Below are positions 40,801 to 49,003 of a stretch of DNA of 64,000 bases, piece after piece (positions within the stretch are counted from its first letter, which is position 1; each line of letters starts with the position of its first letter). Below the pieces are notes generated by a model. It made no database searches. It was not told the DNA's origin and saw nothing but the letters and a program-made list of their open reading frames with translations. Made by a program: the position numbers and the translations under genes. Source of the DNA: Solibacter sp039934035. GTDB taxonomy: Bacteria > Acidobacteriota > Terriglobia > Bryobacterales > Bryobacteraceae. The DNA lies in contig JBDTMZ010000050.1 of assembly GCA_039934035.1 (NCBI GenBank), positions 74,005 through 138,004 of the forward strand. The letters run 5' to 3'.

Positions 40801-41133
40801 GGTCTCTTGCGCCGGCGTGAGAGTGTCGTAATTCGCATACAGCACCAGCACGTCGAACTTGGAGAGCTTTTGTGCGTTCAGATCCGCCGGCGAGATGGAA
40901 TAGAAGACGTTGACGCCTTCCTTCGCAATCGACGGAACCCACTCCGCGACGGTATTCTCCATCGCGTGGGTCTCGCCTTCGTTGCCGAGGATGAGGACCT
41001 GCATCTTGCGTCCATCGGATTCGGCGGAAATCAAGAGTCCCAGTGTGGCCAGCAGGCAGATGCCGGCGACCAGAAATCTCTGAATACGGGTAAGCCGTAG
41101 GAATAGAGCGGCGGGGCGCGAAAAGTTCTTCAT
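37900..41133 (-). CDS. mosaic ThuA / PVC-type dehydrogenase / HEAT / azurin-like exported protein
   Basis: The protein has 1077 residues. An N-terminal membrane anchor or signal (about 20-37) is followed by a ThuA domain (45-250: VLVLYANYD, MAIHHAAESF, GRVFYTAYGHD). A six-bladed propeller of the PVC-type membrane-bound dehydrogenase family (about 295-650) has two Ca-binding DTDGDGKAD loops, SGPSNLRWG and an NHL-like arrangement. HEAT repeats span about 690-860. A Gly/Arg/Ala linker leads to an azurin-like domain (about 960-1077: EMPHNLVYV, CTFPGHWKTMQG), which gives the complete His, Cys-x4-His and Met copper set. No CxxCH heme motif is present, although many relatives carry one. It is first in the cluster and divergent from an ABC exporter. 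Confidence 0.85.
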   Translation of the reverse strand: MKNFSRPAALFLRLTRIQRFLVAGICLLATLGLLISAESDGRKMQVLILGNEGETHAMENTVAEWVPSIAKEGVNVFYSISPADLNAQKLSKFDVLVLYANYDTLTPAQETAVNDFVNNGKGLMAIHHAAESFPRSTVYAKLIGGRLDRKGTATFTANILQAQHPVTLGVTAFEAADETYVHKELSGDRTVLMERAEGAAKEPVTWVRTQGRGRVFYTAYGHDAKTWKKEDFQTLLHNALLWTAGDAVRAEWEKLEVPSVIRRSSSYVPNYERRNPPPKYQVPLSPADSMKLAQLPAGFELKLFASEPDVIKPISMNWDERGRLWVLESVDYPNEIHPGVPGRDRIKILEDTDGDGKADKFTVFAEGLNIPTGLCFYNGGVIVAQVPEMLYFKDTDGDGKADVRQVLNTGWGIRDTHSGPSNLRWGYDNRIWGSVGYSGFQGQSGEATLNFLQGVWRMKTDGTKLELVASFSNNTWGLGLSETFDIFGSTANNTHSVYVGIPNKYSADVKGLPQRAGSRKIDGHYAFAPISSGVRQVDVHGGYTAAAGFNLYTARVYPKEFWNRIAFVNEPTGRLVHMAILDKNGAGYDEKDGFNLVSNSDEWFAPVVSEVGPDGNVWISDFYNFVIQHNPTPSGFQNGKGNAYINPLRDQTHGRIYRVVYTGAPAQKSLSLSKDRPAELVSALSNDNLGWRMHAQRLLVERGNRDVAGQLIALVKNKTVDDMGMNPAALHALWTLSGLGMIDGSNTAASAAAVEAMRHPAAAVRKAAVQVLPANAATLKEVQAAGLLNDRDAYTRLAALLLLADLTPSDEIGALLYQASKQASVEKDEWLSQAVYDGAARHRAGFFKAYTADLGAAPFRTLADRIAKEEQTPQSAVVPAGGGNQRMVGQSMAPVGEKLLHAYVEDIVGPITRPPPPTAGFRGGGGNARGGANFGQVGAPAGGRGGAAPAGPPTIIEINTVPEDMTYSVKTFTVKPGAYVRIILTNKDEMPHNLVYVRPGSVEEVGELVNIMAKATDAAERSYIPPSQDVLVWTNMVEAGQKGTLEFIAPTTAGDYPYLCTFPGHWKTMQGMMKVAP

Positions 41134-41305
41134 TGTGACCTCAACCCAGGGAGGTGCCAGCAGACTAGCCCTCTGAGATCGCTTTCGTAGCGTTTAGCGA
41201 GCATATACCAAACTCATGAAACGGCGCAACAATGGTCCTACCGATGGGGGGGTATCCTTCGGACTGCTGTAGTAGGATGGTGAGTCGCTTCGCATTCGTG
41301 GGTGC

Positions 41306-42229
41306 ATGCCTGCCAAAGTCATAGTCCGCGATCTCCGCAAGACTTACGGCGCGGTGGCGGCCGCATCCCAGGTCAGCTTCCAGGTGCACGAAGGCGAGAT
41401 CTTCGGCCTGCTCGGGCCCAACGGGGCGGGCAAGACCACCACCGTCGAGTGCGTAATCGGCTTGCGGCAGCCCGACGCCGGCTACATCGAGCTGTTTGGC
41501 ATCGATGCGCGCCGCCATCCGGCCGCCGTGAAGCAGAAGCTCGGCGCCACCCTGCAATCCACGGCCTTACAGGATAAAATCACACCGCGCGAGGCGCTGC
41601 GCGTCTTCGCTTCCTTCTATCGCCGGAGAGTCGATGCCGGCGCGCTGTTGGAGCGACTGGCGCTCACCGCCAAAGCGGACGTGCCTTACGACACGCTATC
41701 CGGCGGTCAGCGCCAGCGGCTGGCCTTGGCACTGGCATTCATCAACGATCCCGAACTGATTTTCCTGGATGAGCCCACCACCGGCCTCGACCCGCAGTCA
41801 CGGCGGGACCTGCACTCCGAAATTATCCGCATGAAGCGCGACGGCCGGACGGTGATATTGACTACCCATCACATCGCCGAAGCCGAGCAACTCTGCGACC
41901 GCATCGCCATCATCGATCACGGACGCGTGATTGCCGAAGGCGCACCGCGCGATCTGATCGAACGATCGTCCGCCGCCGCCACCACTGTATTTCTGGACAC
42001 CGTGCAGCCGCTGGCCCGCGAAGCCCTCGCCCAAGTCCCCGGCGTTCAGGACCTGACGGAGCATGGCTCGGGTGTCCGCTTCCTCACGTCCGACGCCACA
42101 CGCACCTTGGCCGGGCTTACGCAGTTGCTGGAATCGCGCGGCATCCAAATTCGCGAAATGCATCTCCAGAAAGCCACCCTGGAAGACGTGCTGATCGAGT
42201 TGACCGGCGGGGGAGATCGCGGTGCCTGA
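41306..42229 (+). CDS. ABC-2 type exporter ATP-binding protein
   Basis: The protein has 307 residues. Walker A GPNGAGKTT, signature LSGGQRQR, Walker B LIFLDEPTTGLD and the switch His in LTTHH are intact. The C-terminal 80 residues are the extension typical of drug- or lipid-export ABC-2 ATPases. It overlaps the permease start by 8 bases. The substrate is unknown. Confidence 0.92.
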   Translation: MPAKVIVRDLRKTYGAVAAASQVSFQVHEGEIFGLLGPNGAGKTTTVECVIGLRQPDAGYIELFGIDARRHPAAVKQKLGATLQSTALQDKITPREALRVFASFYRRRVDAGALLERLALTAKADVPYDTLSGGQRQRLALALAFINDPELIFLDEPTTGLDPQSRRDLHSEIIRMKRDGRTVILTTHHIAEAEQLCDRIAIIDHGRVIAEGAPRDLIERSSAAATTVFLDTVQPLAREALAQVPGVQDLTEHGSGVRFLTSDATRTLAGLTQLLESRGIQIREMHLQKATLEDVLIELTGGGDRGA

Positions 42230-43700
42230 CTTCTCGCTGGAGGCCTTTCTTCAGCAGTTCGGCCTCAATCTCCGTCTGTACTTTCGCAACAAGATGGCCA
42301 TGTTCTACGGCTATTTGTTCCCGGCGATTTTCCTGGCGGCCTTCTGGGTCATCTATCGCTACGAGCCCGTACCCATCCTCCGGCACATGGGCCAATTGCT
42401 CACTGTAACCATTCTCGGCGGCGCCTGCCTGGGCATGCCCACGACCATGGTGAGCGAGCGCGAGCGCGGTGTCTGGCGCCTCTACCGCCTCACGCCGATC
42501 TCCACGCGTCGCTTCGTAATCGGCGCCGTGCTGGTGCGCTTCTGCATCGTGATCACGGCGGGCCTGCTGCAATTCGCCCTCGCGATCTGGATCGGGATGC
42601 CGTTCCCCCGCCACCCGGCGCAACTCGCTCTTGCCTTCGGCGTGGTCACGTTCGCCTTTCTCGGGCTTGGCCTGGTGGTGGCGGCCGCGGCCGATAACGT
42701 GCCCGCCGTGCAGGCGCTGGGGCAGTGCATTTTCCTGCCGATGCTGATCATCGGGGGCGTTGCCGTGCCGCTGGCCAGCCTGCCGGATTGGGCGCTGCAT
42801 GTCTCGCTCTTCTTCCCCGGGCGGTATGCCGTGGAAGCGCTGCAAGCCTGCATCGCGGGCAACGGCCTGCGCGGCGCCGCGTTCGATTTCGTGGCGCTGC
42901 TGTTGATTGGCGCTGCCGGTTTTCTGGCAGGCGGCTGGATGTTCCGCTGGGAGCCGCAACAGAAATTCGCGACGCATCGTAAGGGCTGGCTTGTGCTGGT
43001 GCTGGCTGCTTGGGCGGCGGTGGGCCTGATCGCCGAAACCCGCGGCCTGGTGGGAATGGCGAGCCCTCGCGCGCAGAATACCGCGACACTCCCTCCCGCG
43101 TCACCGGCGGCCGGCAGCACCGCGCCCGCCACCCCGCCGGAGAGGGCGGTGTCCCAACCGGAAGGCGTCGAAGCCCGGCGGGCCGAGGCGAAGCCAGCGG
43201 AAACTGCGCCGGCATGGAAACTGGTGACCATCGCCGATGTACTGAATCACGCGGACTTCGACGCGCTCCCCCCTGACGCCGGCATCATTTCCCCGATCGC
43301 GCGCGCCGATCTCGATCCGCCCGGCGAGGTGGCCGATCAACTGCTCAAAATCGCCGCCGGACTTCCCGCCTGGCCGCCGGCCGGTGTCACCGACCCGGTA
43401 CAGCGCGTGCGCAATCTGCTCTACGTTGCGGCTGTCGCGGACGTCCTCGAGATGGAGATCGTCGAGAGTTACCTGCCCGGAATCGTCTTCAAGCGTCTGC
43501 AGAGAGAATTTCCCAAGGACGATCTGACCCGCCTTCTGTACTGGGTCGCGACCCACCCGTCGGGGGGCCAGGACCGCGCCGCGAAGCAACTGCAGAGCCT
43601 CGGCTTGGGAGTCCCCCCGGATTTGGCCGTGGTTCGCGAACGGGTGACGCTCTACAGTTGGAAGCTGCTCGGCCGCCAGCTCGGACGCCTTCCCAAGTGA
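42222..43700 (+). CDS. ABC-2 type permease with an unusual C-terminal domain
   Basis: The protein has 492 residues from GTG 42222. Residues 1-245 form a standard six-segment ABC-2 permease (FPAIFLAAFWVIYR, GGACLGMPTTMVSERERG, LPDWALHVSLFFPGRYAVEAL). After another hydrophobic segment (about 252-266) comes a Pro/Ala-rich linker, then about 165 residues of a helical, probably folded domain (VTIADVLNHADFDALPPD, LRNLLYVAAVAD-like, LTRLLYWVATHP). That tail is not part of the family and was not recognised. It could be a substrate- or partner-binding module. Confidence 0.85.
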   Translation: MPDFSLEAFLQQFGLNLRLYFRNKMAMFYGYLFPAIFLAAFWVIYRYEPVPILRHMGQLLTVTILGGACLGMPTTMVSERERGVWRLYRLTPISTRRFVIGAVLVRFCIVITAGLLQFALAIWIGMPFPRHPAQLALAFGVVTFAFLGLGLVVAAAADNVPAVQALGQCIFLPMLIIGGVAVPLASLPDWALHVSLFFPGRYAVEALQACIAGNGLRGAAFDFVALLLIGAAGFLAGGWMFRWEPQQKFATHRKGWLVLVLAAWAAVGLIAETRGLVGMASPRAQNTATLPPASPAAGSTAPATPPERAVSQPEGVEARRAEAKPAETAPAWKLVTIADVLNHADFDALPPDAGIISPIARADLDPPGEVADQLLKIAAGLPAWPPAGVTDPVQRVRNLLYVAAVADVLEMEIVESYLPGIVFKRLQREFPKDDLTRLLYWVATHPSGGQDRAAKQLQSLGLGVPPDLAVVRERVTLYSWKLLGRQLGRLPK

Positions 43701-44015
43701 ACCGGGAGCGGCACCGCAAAGGCGTGGGGGCCTGGCCCTGTTTCACTACCTTGTTGAAGTTGCTCGCGCGGGTTAGTCGGCTCGCCTTAGGGGGCGTAAG
43801 TCTACCGGAGGCGAATGTAAATTTTTGGCGGAGTTCCAGCGACCCGCAAAATGACCGAAAACCGGCGGAATCCCGTTGTGGGAGCCTTCGATCAGCCCGT
43901 CATCGCGGGGAACCGTGCACTTAGTGTCCTCGCCACTACAGTCGATTCCTTAGTCACCGCTGCCCACGCCCGCGAAGTGAATGGATGATAGCCCTGGTTT
44001 AAGTGGTCCTATGCC
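43701..44015. other. intergenic region upstream of a TonB receptor
   Basis: No gene or RNA structure could be supported in this 315-base gap. The receptor promoter begins at its right end. Confidence 0.35.
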
Positions 44016-44044
44016 TTGACACGTCTTCGGGCGGGGTATATAGT
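44016..44044 (+). promoter_or_regulatory. sigma70-type promoter of the TonB receptor gene
   Basis: A perfect TTGACA (44016-44021) is followed by a 17-base spacer and TATAGT (44039-44044). The start of transcription would be near 44051, giving a 5' leader of about 73 bases before ATG 44124. Confidence 0.75.
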
Positions 44045-44123
44045 CTTGCCACATATACCGGCTGTCTCGGAGTTTCCGCTGGGAAACCCAATCCGTAGTG
44101 AAGAATTTGTGGGGGGGAAATTA

Positions 44124-47100
44124 ATGAGGTACCTCGTTTACGTATCTTGCCTCTGCGCCTGCGTGGGCGTAGCTCTCGCTCAAGGTGATCGCGGCACAAT
44201 CACCGGCACCGTAACAGATCCATCGGGAGCGGTTGTGGCAGGCGCCAAAATCAGCGCCACCAATCTCGAAACTCAAAACCTTCTGGAAACAGTGACTAGC
44301 AGCACAGGCAATTTCACACTGCCCCAGGTACCCGTCGGCGTGTGGGACGTCGCCGTCGATGCTCCGGGATTCAAGCGCTTCAACCAACAGAAGAACCGCG
44401 TGGAAGTCGCCCAAACCATCCGCGTCGATGTCAGGCTCGAAGTGGGCGCCAACACGGAAACCATCGCCGTTATAGCGGACGCCGTCGCCGTCAAAACAGA
44501 GAGCGCCGATATCACCACCACGGTATCCAACGAGATGTTCGTGGAGTTGCCGATCCAGTGGACGAACGGCTTCTTCGGCAATCAGGCTGTTCGCAATCCG
44601 CTCTCCGTCGCGCAGATCCTGCCCGGCATGAGCGGGGGCACCAGCTACTTCGGATCGCAAGGCTTGACGGGCGGCGGCAGTTCCGTAAACGGAGCGCCCC
44701 CAGGCACCTTCAAGACCCTGGTGGACGGCCAGGACAGCACCAACCTCTACACCCCCGCGTTCTTCTTCTACCAGCAGCCTTCGGTGGAAGCGTTGGAAGA
44801 GGTCAGCATGCAGACCGGAAACTACGCCGCCGAGTACGGACAGGCGCAGGGCGGCATCTTCAACTTCACCGCGAAGTCCGGCACCAATCAGTATCACGGC
44901 GGACTCTTCTACCGCCTGACCAACGAGGTGCTGAACGCCCACCAGCCCTATACGGGCACCCGCGCGGCCAGCCGGCAAAACAATTTCGGCGGCACATACG
45001 GCGGGCCGATTTACATTCCCAAGATCTACAACGGGCACAACCGCACCTTCTTCTTTTTCTCGTTCGAAGGCTTCCGCTCGATTCTGCCCGTGCCCGATTC
45101 CGGCACGTATAGCACCGTCCCCAATGCCGCCGATCGCCTCGGCAACTTTTCGGCGGATCTCGGCGCGCAGGTGAATTGCGGTGGAGGGCCGTGCCGCGAC
45201 GCATTGGGCAATCCGGTCTACGCCGGAGAAATCTTCGACCCCCTGAATGTCGCGGCAGACGGCGTCACGCGCTTCCCTTTCCCGAACAATACGATTCCGA
45301 GCAACCGGTTTGACCCTGTGTCCGTGAAGATCTTGAGCTTCCTGCCGAAACCGACCAACGGTTTGCAGGCGTTGAATTATCAGCTCTCCGGCAGCACGCC
45401 GAGGCCGCAGAACCTGCCGTCGGTGAAGGTCGATCACAACGTGTCGCCCAGTTTGAAGATGTCGGCATTCTACTCGTACGTGGGAGGCTCGGGCCAGACC
45501 AGCACGGACGGACTGCCCTCGAACATCACCACCTCCGGCTTCAATACCACCGGCTCGAGCACGGCTCGCCTGAACGTCGATAAGACGCTGAAGCCCACCA
45601 TGCTGCTGCATTTGGGCGCCGGCTACGTGAACACGCAGGTGAATAAATTCGAATTCCCTGAACTGCAGACGTTCGACCAGGTGGCGCAGCTTGGCCTCAC
45701 CGGCGCCATCGTCAAAGGCTTCCCGCAGATTAGCGGCATGGGCAATACCTCTGCGAGCGGCGCGCCAATCGGCGGTATGAGTAAGGGCGTCGGATCGACC
45801 TTCCACCAGTCGGTGAATACCGGTGAGTTCACTTCAACGGCTTCACTGAGCTGGGTGATTGGGGCGCATTCCTTCAAGTTCGGAACCGGCATGCATACCC
45901 GTATGGAAGGGTTCGAACAGTGCCAGGGCGGTTGGGGCGTCTACCAATTCGCCGCCACTCAGACCGGGCAGCCGTTCGGTGCAGGCGGAGTGACGTTGAC
46001 CACCACCAACGGCAACCCGGGCCTTGGCTTCGCCAGCTTCCTGCTCGGCATGCCGAATCAGGTGACAATGTCGCCCTGCACCAGCGTCAACTGGCACGAT
46101 CGCGCGCACGCCTTCTACGCGCAGGACAACTGGAAAGTGTCGCGGCGAATGACGGTCGAAATCGGGCTGCGCTACGACTACCAACTGCCGCCCAGAGAAA
46201 ACCGCAATCGCGTGAACTCTTTCTCGCCGACCACGCCCAACCCGAGCGCCGGCAACCTTCCCGGCTCGGTGGTATACCAGGGTTTCGGCCCGAATACCTG
46301 CAACTGTGGCAATTTCCTGGACACCTTTAATCTGGCCTTCGCGCCTCGCCTGGGGATCGCGTACCAATTGACGCCGAAGACCGTGATCCGCGCCGGCTGG
46401 GGTTTCTTCTTCGGTGCGCCGAATACCTACTCGGCGAGCGCTCCGACGAATCCCGGCACGGGAACCGGCTACGACACCATCACTTACTCCGTAACCCGGT
46501 CCGGCGCTTCGGCGCTGCCCAACGGGCTGGCGGGCGGTGTGCCGGTCGACACCTCTCTGTTCGCCGCCACCCTGCATCAGCCGGGCGCGCTGCCGACCAA
46601 GAATCCGATCACCGGCCTCAGCAATCTGAATACGCCGACGTATTACGATCCGGCGCTGGGCCGACCGCCCCGCGTCAGTCAGTACAACATTGCGCTGCAG
46701 CGCGAAGTGATTCGCAACATGACGGTGGAAGCCGCCTGGGTGGGCAACCGCGGAGCCTGGCTGCAGGGAAACATGAACCCGGTGAACTCGGTTACGCAGG
46801 CGATTCTGGCCTCGCGCGGGCTGAGCCTGGGGAACCCTGCCAATCTCACACTGCTGAATTCGCAGATCGGTTCCGCGGCGGTGCAGAATGCCGGCTTCAA
46901 GCTGCCCTTCTCGAATTATCCGCCCACTACGACGCTCGCCAATGCGTTGCGTCCGTTCCCGCAGTTCGGCTCCATCACACCGACGGGCCCGCTGGGCAAC
47001 TCCTGGTACGACTCTTTGCAGGCGAAAATGACTGCGCGCCTGAAGTGGAACATCACCGCCCTGGCGACGTATACGTATGCAAAGTCCATGACCCGGACCG

Positions 47101-47783
47101 GGCTGTTCAACGACTGGACCAAGCTCGATACCCAGAAAGTGCTCGACGTGAACAGCATTCCGTCGGCGCTTTCCATGAACCTGATCTACCAGACGCCGCA
47201 CCTGCGGAGCGGTTTTTTGGGCGACAACCGCGTGATGCGCCATATCTTCAGCGACTGGCAAGTCAGCGCGGTGCTGCGCTACCAGAGCGGCGCATTGATC
47301 ACAGCGCCGGGCTCGAACAACAATCTCGGCACCTATCTCGCGGGCGCGACCACGCAGTATATGGCCCGCGTTTCAGGCCAGTCGCTCTACCTGACGGACC
47401 TCAATGGCAAGATCGATCCGACGCAGCAGTTGATCTTGAATGCGAAGGCCTGGACGGAATGCGGCCCGACGGCGACGTTCGGATGCGGCGCGCCCCGCTA
47501 CAGCGACTTCCGCCAGCGCCGTTCGCCGCAGGAAGATATCGGATTGGGCCGCCGCTTCGTGTTCTCGGATTCGCATGCGGCGCGCTGGTTCGAAATCCGC
47601 ATGGAGATGTACAACCCGTTCAACCGGATCGTCTTCCCGAACACCGGCGTTGGCAATCCGATCACCAATGCGACCCGCAATTCCAATGGCAATCTGTCGG
47701 GCGGATTCGGATTCATGAACGTCAATAACATCGCTGCCGGCACCGCCCGCAATATGCTGGTGGTGGCGCGGCTTAACTTCTAA
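44124..47783 (+). CDS. TonB-dependent receptor with N-terminal carboxypeptidase-regulatory-like domain
   Basis: The protein has 1219 residues from ATG 44124, chosen because a signal peptide (VYVSCLCACVGVALAQ) follows at once and a G-rich ribosome site and a good promoter lie upstream. Residues about 23-105 are the CarboxypepD_reg domain (GTITGTVTDPSGAVV). A plug region (about 120-260) and a long outer-membrane barrel follow. The C-terminus ends in an aromatic residue (LVVARLNF), as barrel proteins do. This is the large receptor class expanded in Acidobacteria for uptake of oligosaccharides or other big ligands. No matching SusD-like or TonB gene is adjacent. A terminator follows at 47807. Confidence 0.9.
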   Translation: MRYLVYVSCLCACVGVALAQGDRGTITGTVTDPSGAVVAGAKISATNLETQNLLETVTSSTGNFTLPQVPVGVWDVAVDAPGFKRFNQQKNRVEVAQTIRVDVRLEVGANTETIAVIADAVAVKTESADITTTVSNEMFVELPIQWTNGFFGNQAVRNPLSVAQILPGMSGGTSYFGSQGLTGGGSSVNGAPPGTFKTLVDGQDSTNLYTPAFFFYQQPSVEALEEVSMQTGNYAAEYGQAQGGIFNFTAKSGTNQYHGGLFYRLTNEVLNAHQPYTGTRAASRQNNFGGTYGGPIYIPKIYNGHNRTFFFFSFEGFRSILPVPDSGTYSTVPNAADRLGNFSADLGAQVNCGGGPCRDALGNPVYAGEIFDPLNVAADGVTRFPFPNNTIPSNRFDPVSVKILSFLPKPTNGLQALNYQLSGSTPRPQNLPSVKVDHNVSPSLKMSAFYSYVGGSGQTSTDGLPSNITTSGFNTTGSSTARLNVDKTLKPTMLLHLGAGYVNTQVNKFEFPELQTFDQVAQLGLTGAIVKGFPQISGMGNTSASGAPIGGMSKGVGSTFHQSVNTGEFTSTASLSWVIGAHSFKFGTGMHTRMEGFEQCQGGWGVYQFAATQTGQPFGAGGVTLTTTNGNPGLGFASFLLGMPNQVTMSPCTSVNWHDRAHAFYAQDNWKVSRRMTVEIGLRYDYQLPPRENRNRVNSFSPTTPNPSAGNLPGSVVYQGFGPNTCNCGNFLDTFNLAFAPRLGIAYQLTPKTVIRAGWGFFFGAPNTYSASAPTNPGTGTGYDTITYSVTRSGASALPNGLAGGVPVDTSLFAATLHQPGALPTKNPITGLSNLNTPTYYDPALGRPPRVSQYNIALQREVIRNMTVEAAWVGNRGAWLQGNMNPVNSVTQAILASRGLSLGNPANLTLLNSQIGSAAVQNAGFKLPFSNYPPTTTLANALRPFPQFGSITPTGPLGNSWYDSLQAKMTARLKWNITALATYTYAKSMTRTGLFNDWTKLDTQKVLDVNSIPSALSMNLIYQTPHLRSGFLGDNRVMRHIFSDWQVSAVLRYQSGALITAPGSNNNLGTYLAGATTQYMARVSGQSLYLTDLNGKIDPTQQLILNAKAWTECGPTATFGCGAPRYSDFRQRRSPQEDIGLGRRFVFSDSHAARWFEIRMEMYNPFNRIVFPNTGVGNPITNATRNSNGNLSGGFGFMNVNNIAAGTARNMLVVARLNF

Positions 47784-47806
47784 CTCACAAGTTGTACTGC
47801 AGGAAA

Positions 47807-47834
47807 GGGGTCCCGCGAGGGGCCCCCTTTTTAT
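47807..47834 (+). terminator. Rho-independent terminator of the TonB receptor gene
   Basis: GGGGTCCC (47807-47814), loop GCGA and GGGGCCCC (47819-47826) form an 8-bp stem with one G-U pair, followed by CTTTTTATT. Confidence 0.85.
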
Positions 47835-47880
47835 TAAGCAGTGCTGGCGAGCGAGGGTGGAGTTTTGTGTGGCCTGTTTG

Positions 47881-47926
47881 CGCTTCGAAGCGGGGAGGAC
47901 GGACGACGAAAAACGATCGTCCGTCC
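47881..47926. repeat. dispersed hairpin repeat, copy 2
   Basis: CGCTTCGAAGCG (47881-47892), a four-base gap, then GGACGGACGA (47897-47906), loop CGAAAAACGA and TCGTCCGTCC (47917-47926), a perfect 10-bp stem. The loop and palindrome match copy 1 (30906-30951), while stem bases differ with compensating changes. A further shared block (GGAATGCCTG..CCCCAC) lies near 48070-48090. Confidence 0.65.
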
Positions 47927-47940
47927 CACCCCAGCGTTCA

Positions 47941-48002
47941 CACTGGCCTGCAAAGAAGGCACACTGGTCTGCAAAGAAGGCACATTACGCGCAACGAAGG
48001 CA
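47941..48002. repeat. 21-bp tandem repeat, about three units
   Basis: Units at 47941-47961 and 47962-47982 differ at one base (CACTGG then C/T, then CTGCAAAGAAGGCA in common). A decayed third unit ends at 48002. It lies between the hairpin repeat and the next gene, in a stretch with no coding potential. Confidence 0.7.
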
Positions 48003-48088
48003 GAGGTCCAGAGGCGAGGCTTCACTGAAGCTACTCGCCGCCTGAAGGCGGCGGCAGACAGGAATGCCGGCAGGAATGCCTGCCCCAC

Positions 48089-49003
48089 TTATAGCTTGAA
48101 GTTGCAGATGTAGCCGACGTCGTCGCAGTACCAGAGATAGCCGTCGTGGACTGTCACGCCGTGGATCAGCGGATCCTTCTCCGTGAGCTGAATCTTCTCC
48201 ACGATCTCGCCGGTCTTCATATCGTGGCGGAAGAACGCTCTCCAATTGCTGTCGGCCACCCAGAGGGTATCGCCATCCCAACCCACGCCATGCGCACGAT
48301 TGCCCGCGAGTTGCCACATCGTTTGCACTTCCCAGGCCTTCGGATCGATCACGTACAGCCTGCGTGTCGGCAGCACGGCCGTGTACAGCAGGCCGTCGCG
48401 GTACTCCATGCCCTGGCCGCCTTCGCCCGCGGAGGCATTCGTGGCCGTCAATGGCACCTGGCCCGGTCCAAGGCCCGCACGTCCTGCGCCGCGACCTCCT
48501 CCTGCTCCCCGACCCGCGCCGGCATTCGCGGCCGTCTCGGGCGCCGGAAAGGCGGGCGTCATGGGACTGCGCGCCGCCGGCGGATCGCCTTTCAGCCGGT
48601 AGGTCAGGCCCACTCCCGGACAGGTGTATTTGGCGAGTATCGTGCCGTCCTGTTGATTGCAGCGGAAGATCAGGCCGGAATGCGTGGAGTTGATCCAGAG
48701 GTTGTTCTCGGGATCCACCGTCATGCCGCTGGGATTGTTCAATCCCGCGACTTTGAAGTCACGAAGAATTTTGCCGTCGGCGAAATTCACCAGCGTGATG
48801 GCGTTGTTGCCCTCGATGGCTTGATCGTCAGCCACCCACAATCCGTCCTTGGTAGCCTGCAGCCCGTTAGGCTTGGTATGCGGCGATTTGTAGGCGATCT
48901 CCACCTTCTTGCTCGCACGCGTCTTGATTGACTTCACGTCGATCGGTGCCGCCGCAAATGCGGGCATCGCCGCCGCCAGACCGAGAAAACTTCTGCGCTT
49001 CAT
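48089..49003 (-). CDS. exported NHL/SMP-30-like beta-propeller protein
   Basis: The protein has 304 residues with a signal peptide beginning MKRRSFLGLAAAMPAFAA (Tat-like RR but no full motif). Propeller repeats of the type GLWVADDQ, NNLWINSTHSGLIFRC, DTLWVADSNWRAFF and YLWYCDDVGYICN follow. A Gly/Arg-rich insert lies at about 150-180. It resembles vgb/YncE- or SMP-30-like propellers, but the metal site of gluconolactonases is not clear. Its ATG overlaps the stop of the ankyrin gene upstream (ATGA), so it is the last gene of a four-gene operon. Confidence 0.7.
   Translation of the reverse strand: MKRRSFLGLAAAMPAFAAAPIDVKSIKTRASKKVEIAYKSPHTKPNGLQATKDGLWVADDQAIEGNNAITLVNFADGKILRDFKVAGLNNPSGMTVDPENNLWINSTHSGLIFRCNQQDGTILAKYTCPGVGLTYRLKGDPPAARSPMTPAFPAPETAANAGAGRGAGGGRGAGRAGLGPGQVPLTATNASAGEGGQGMEYRDGLLYTAVLPTRRLYVIDPKAWEVQTMWQLAGNRAHGVGWDGDTLWVADSNWRAFFRHDMKTGEIVEKIQLTEKDPLIHGVTVHDGYLWYCDDVGYICNFKL

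Noticed and set aside
37939..41100. A 1053-codon plus-strand open frame
   Set aside because: It is antisense to the well-supported 1077-residue ThuA/propeller gene and has no family signal. High third-position GC opens the opposite strand.
44121..47261. Long minus-strand open frames (561 and 472 codons)
   Set aside because: They are shadows of the TonB receptor gene, without start signals or domains.
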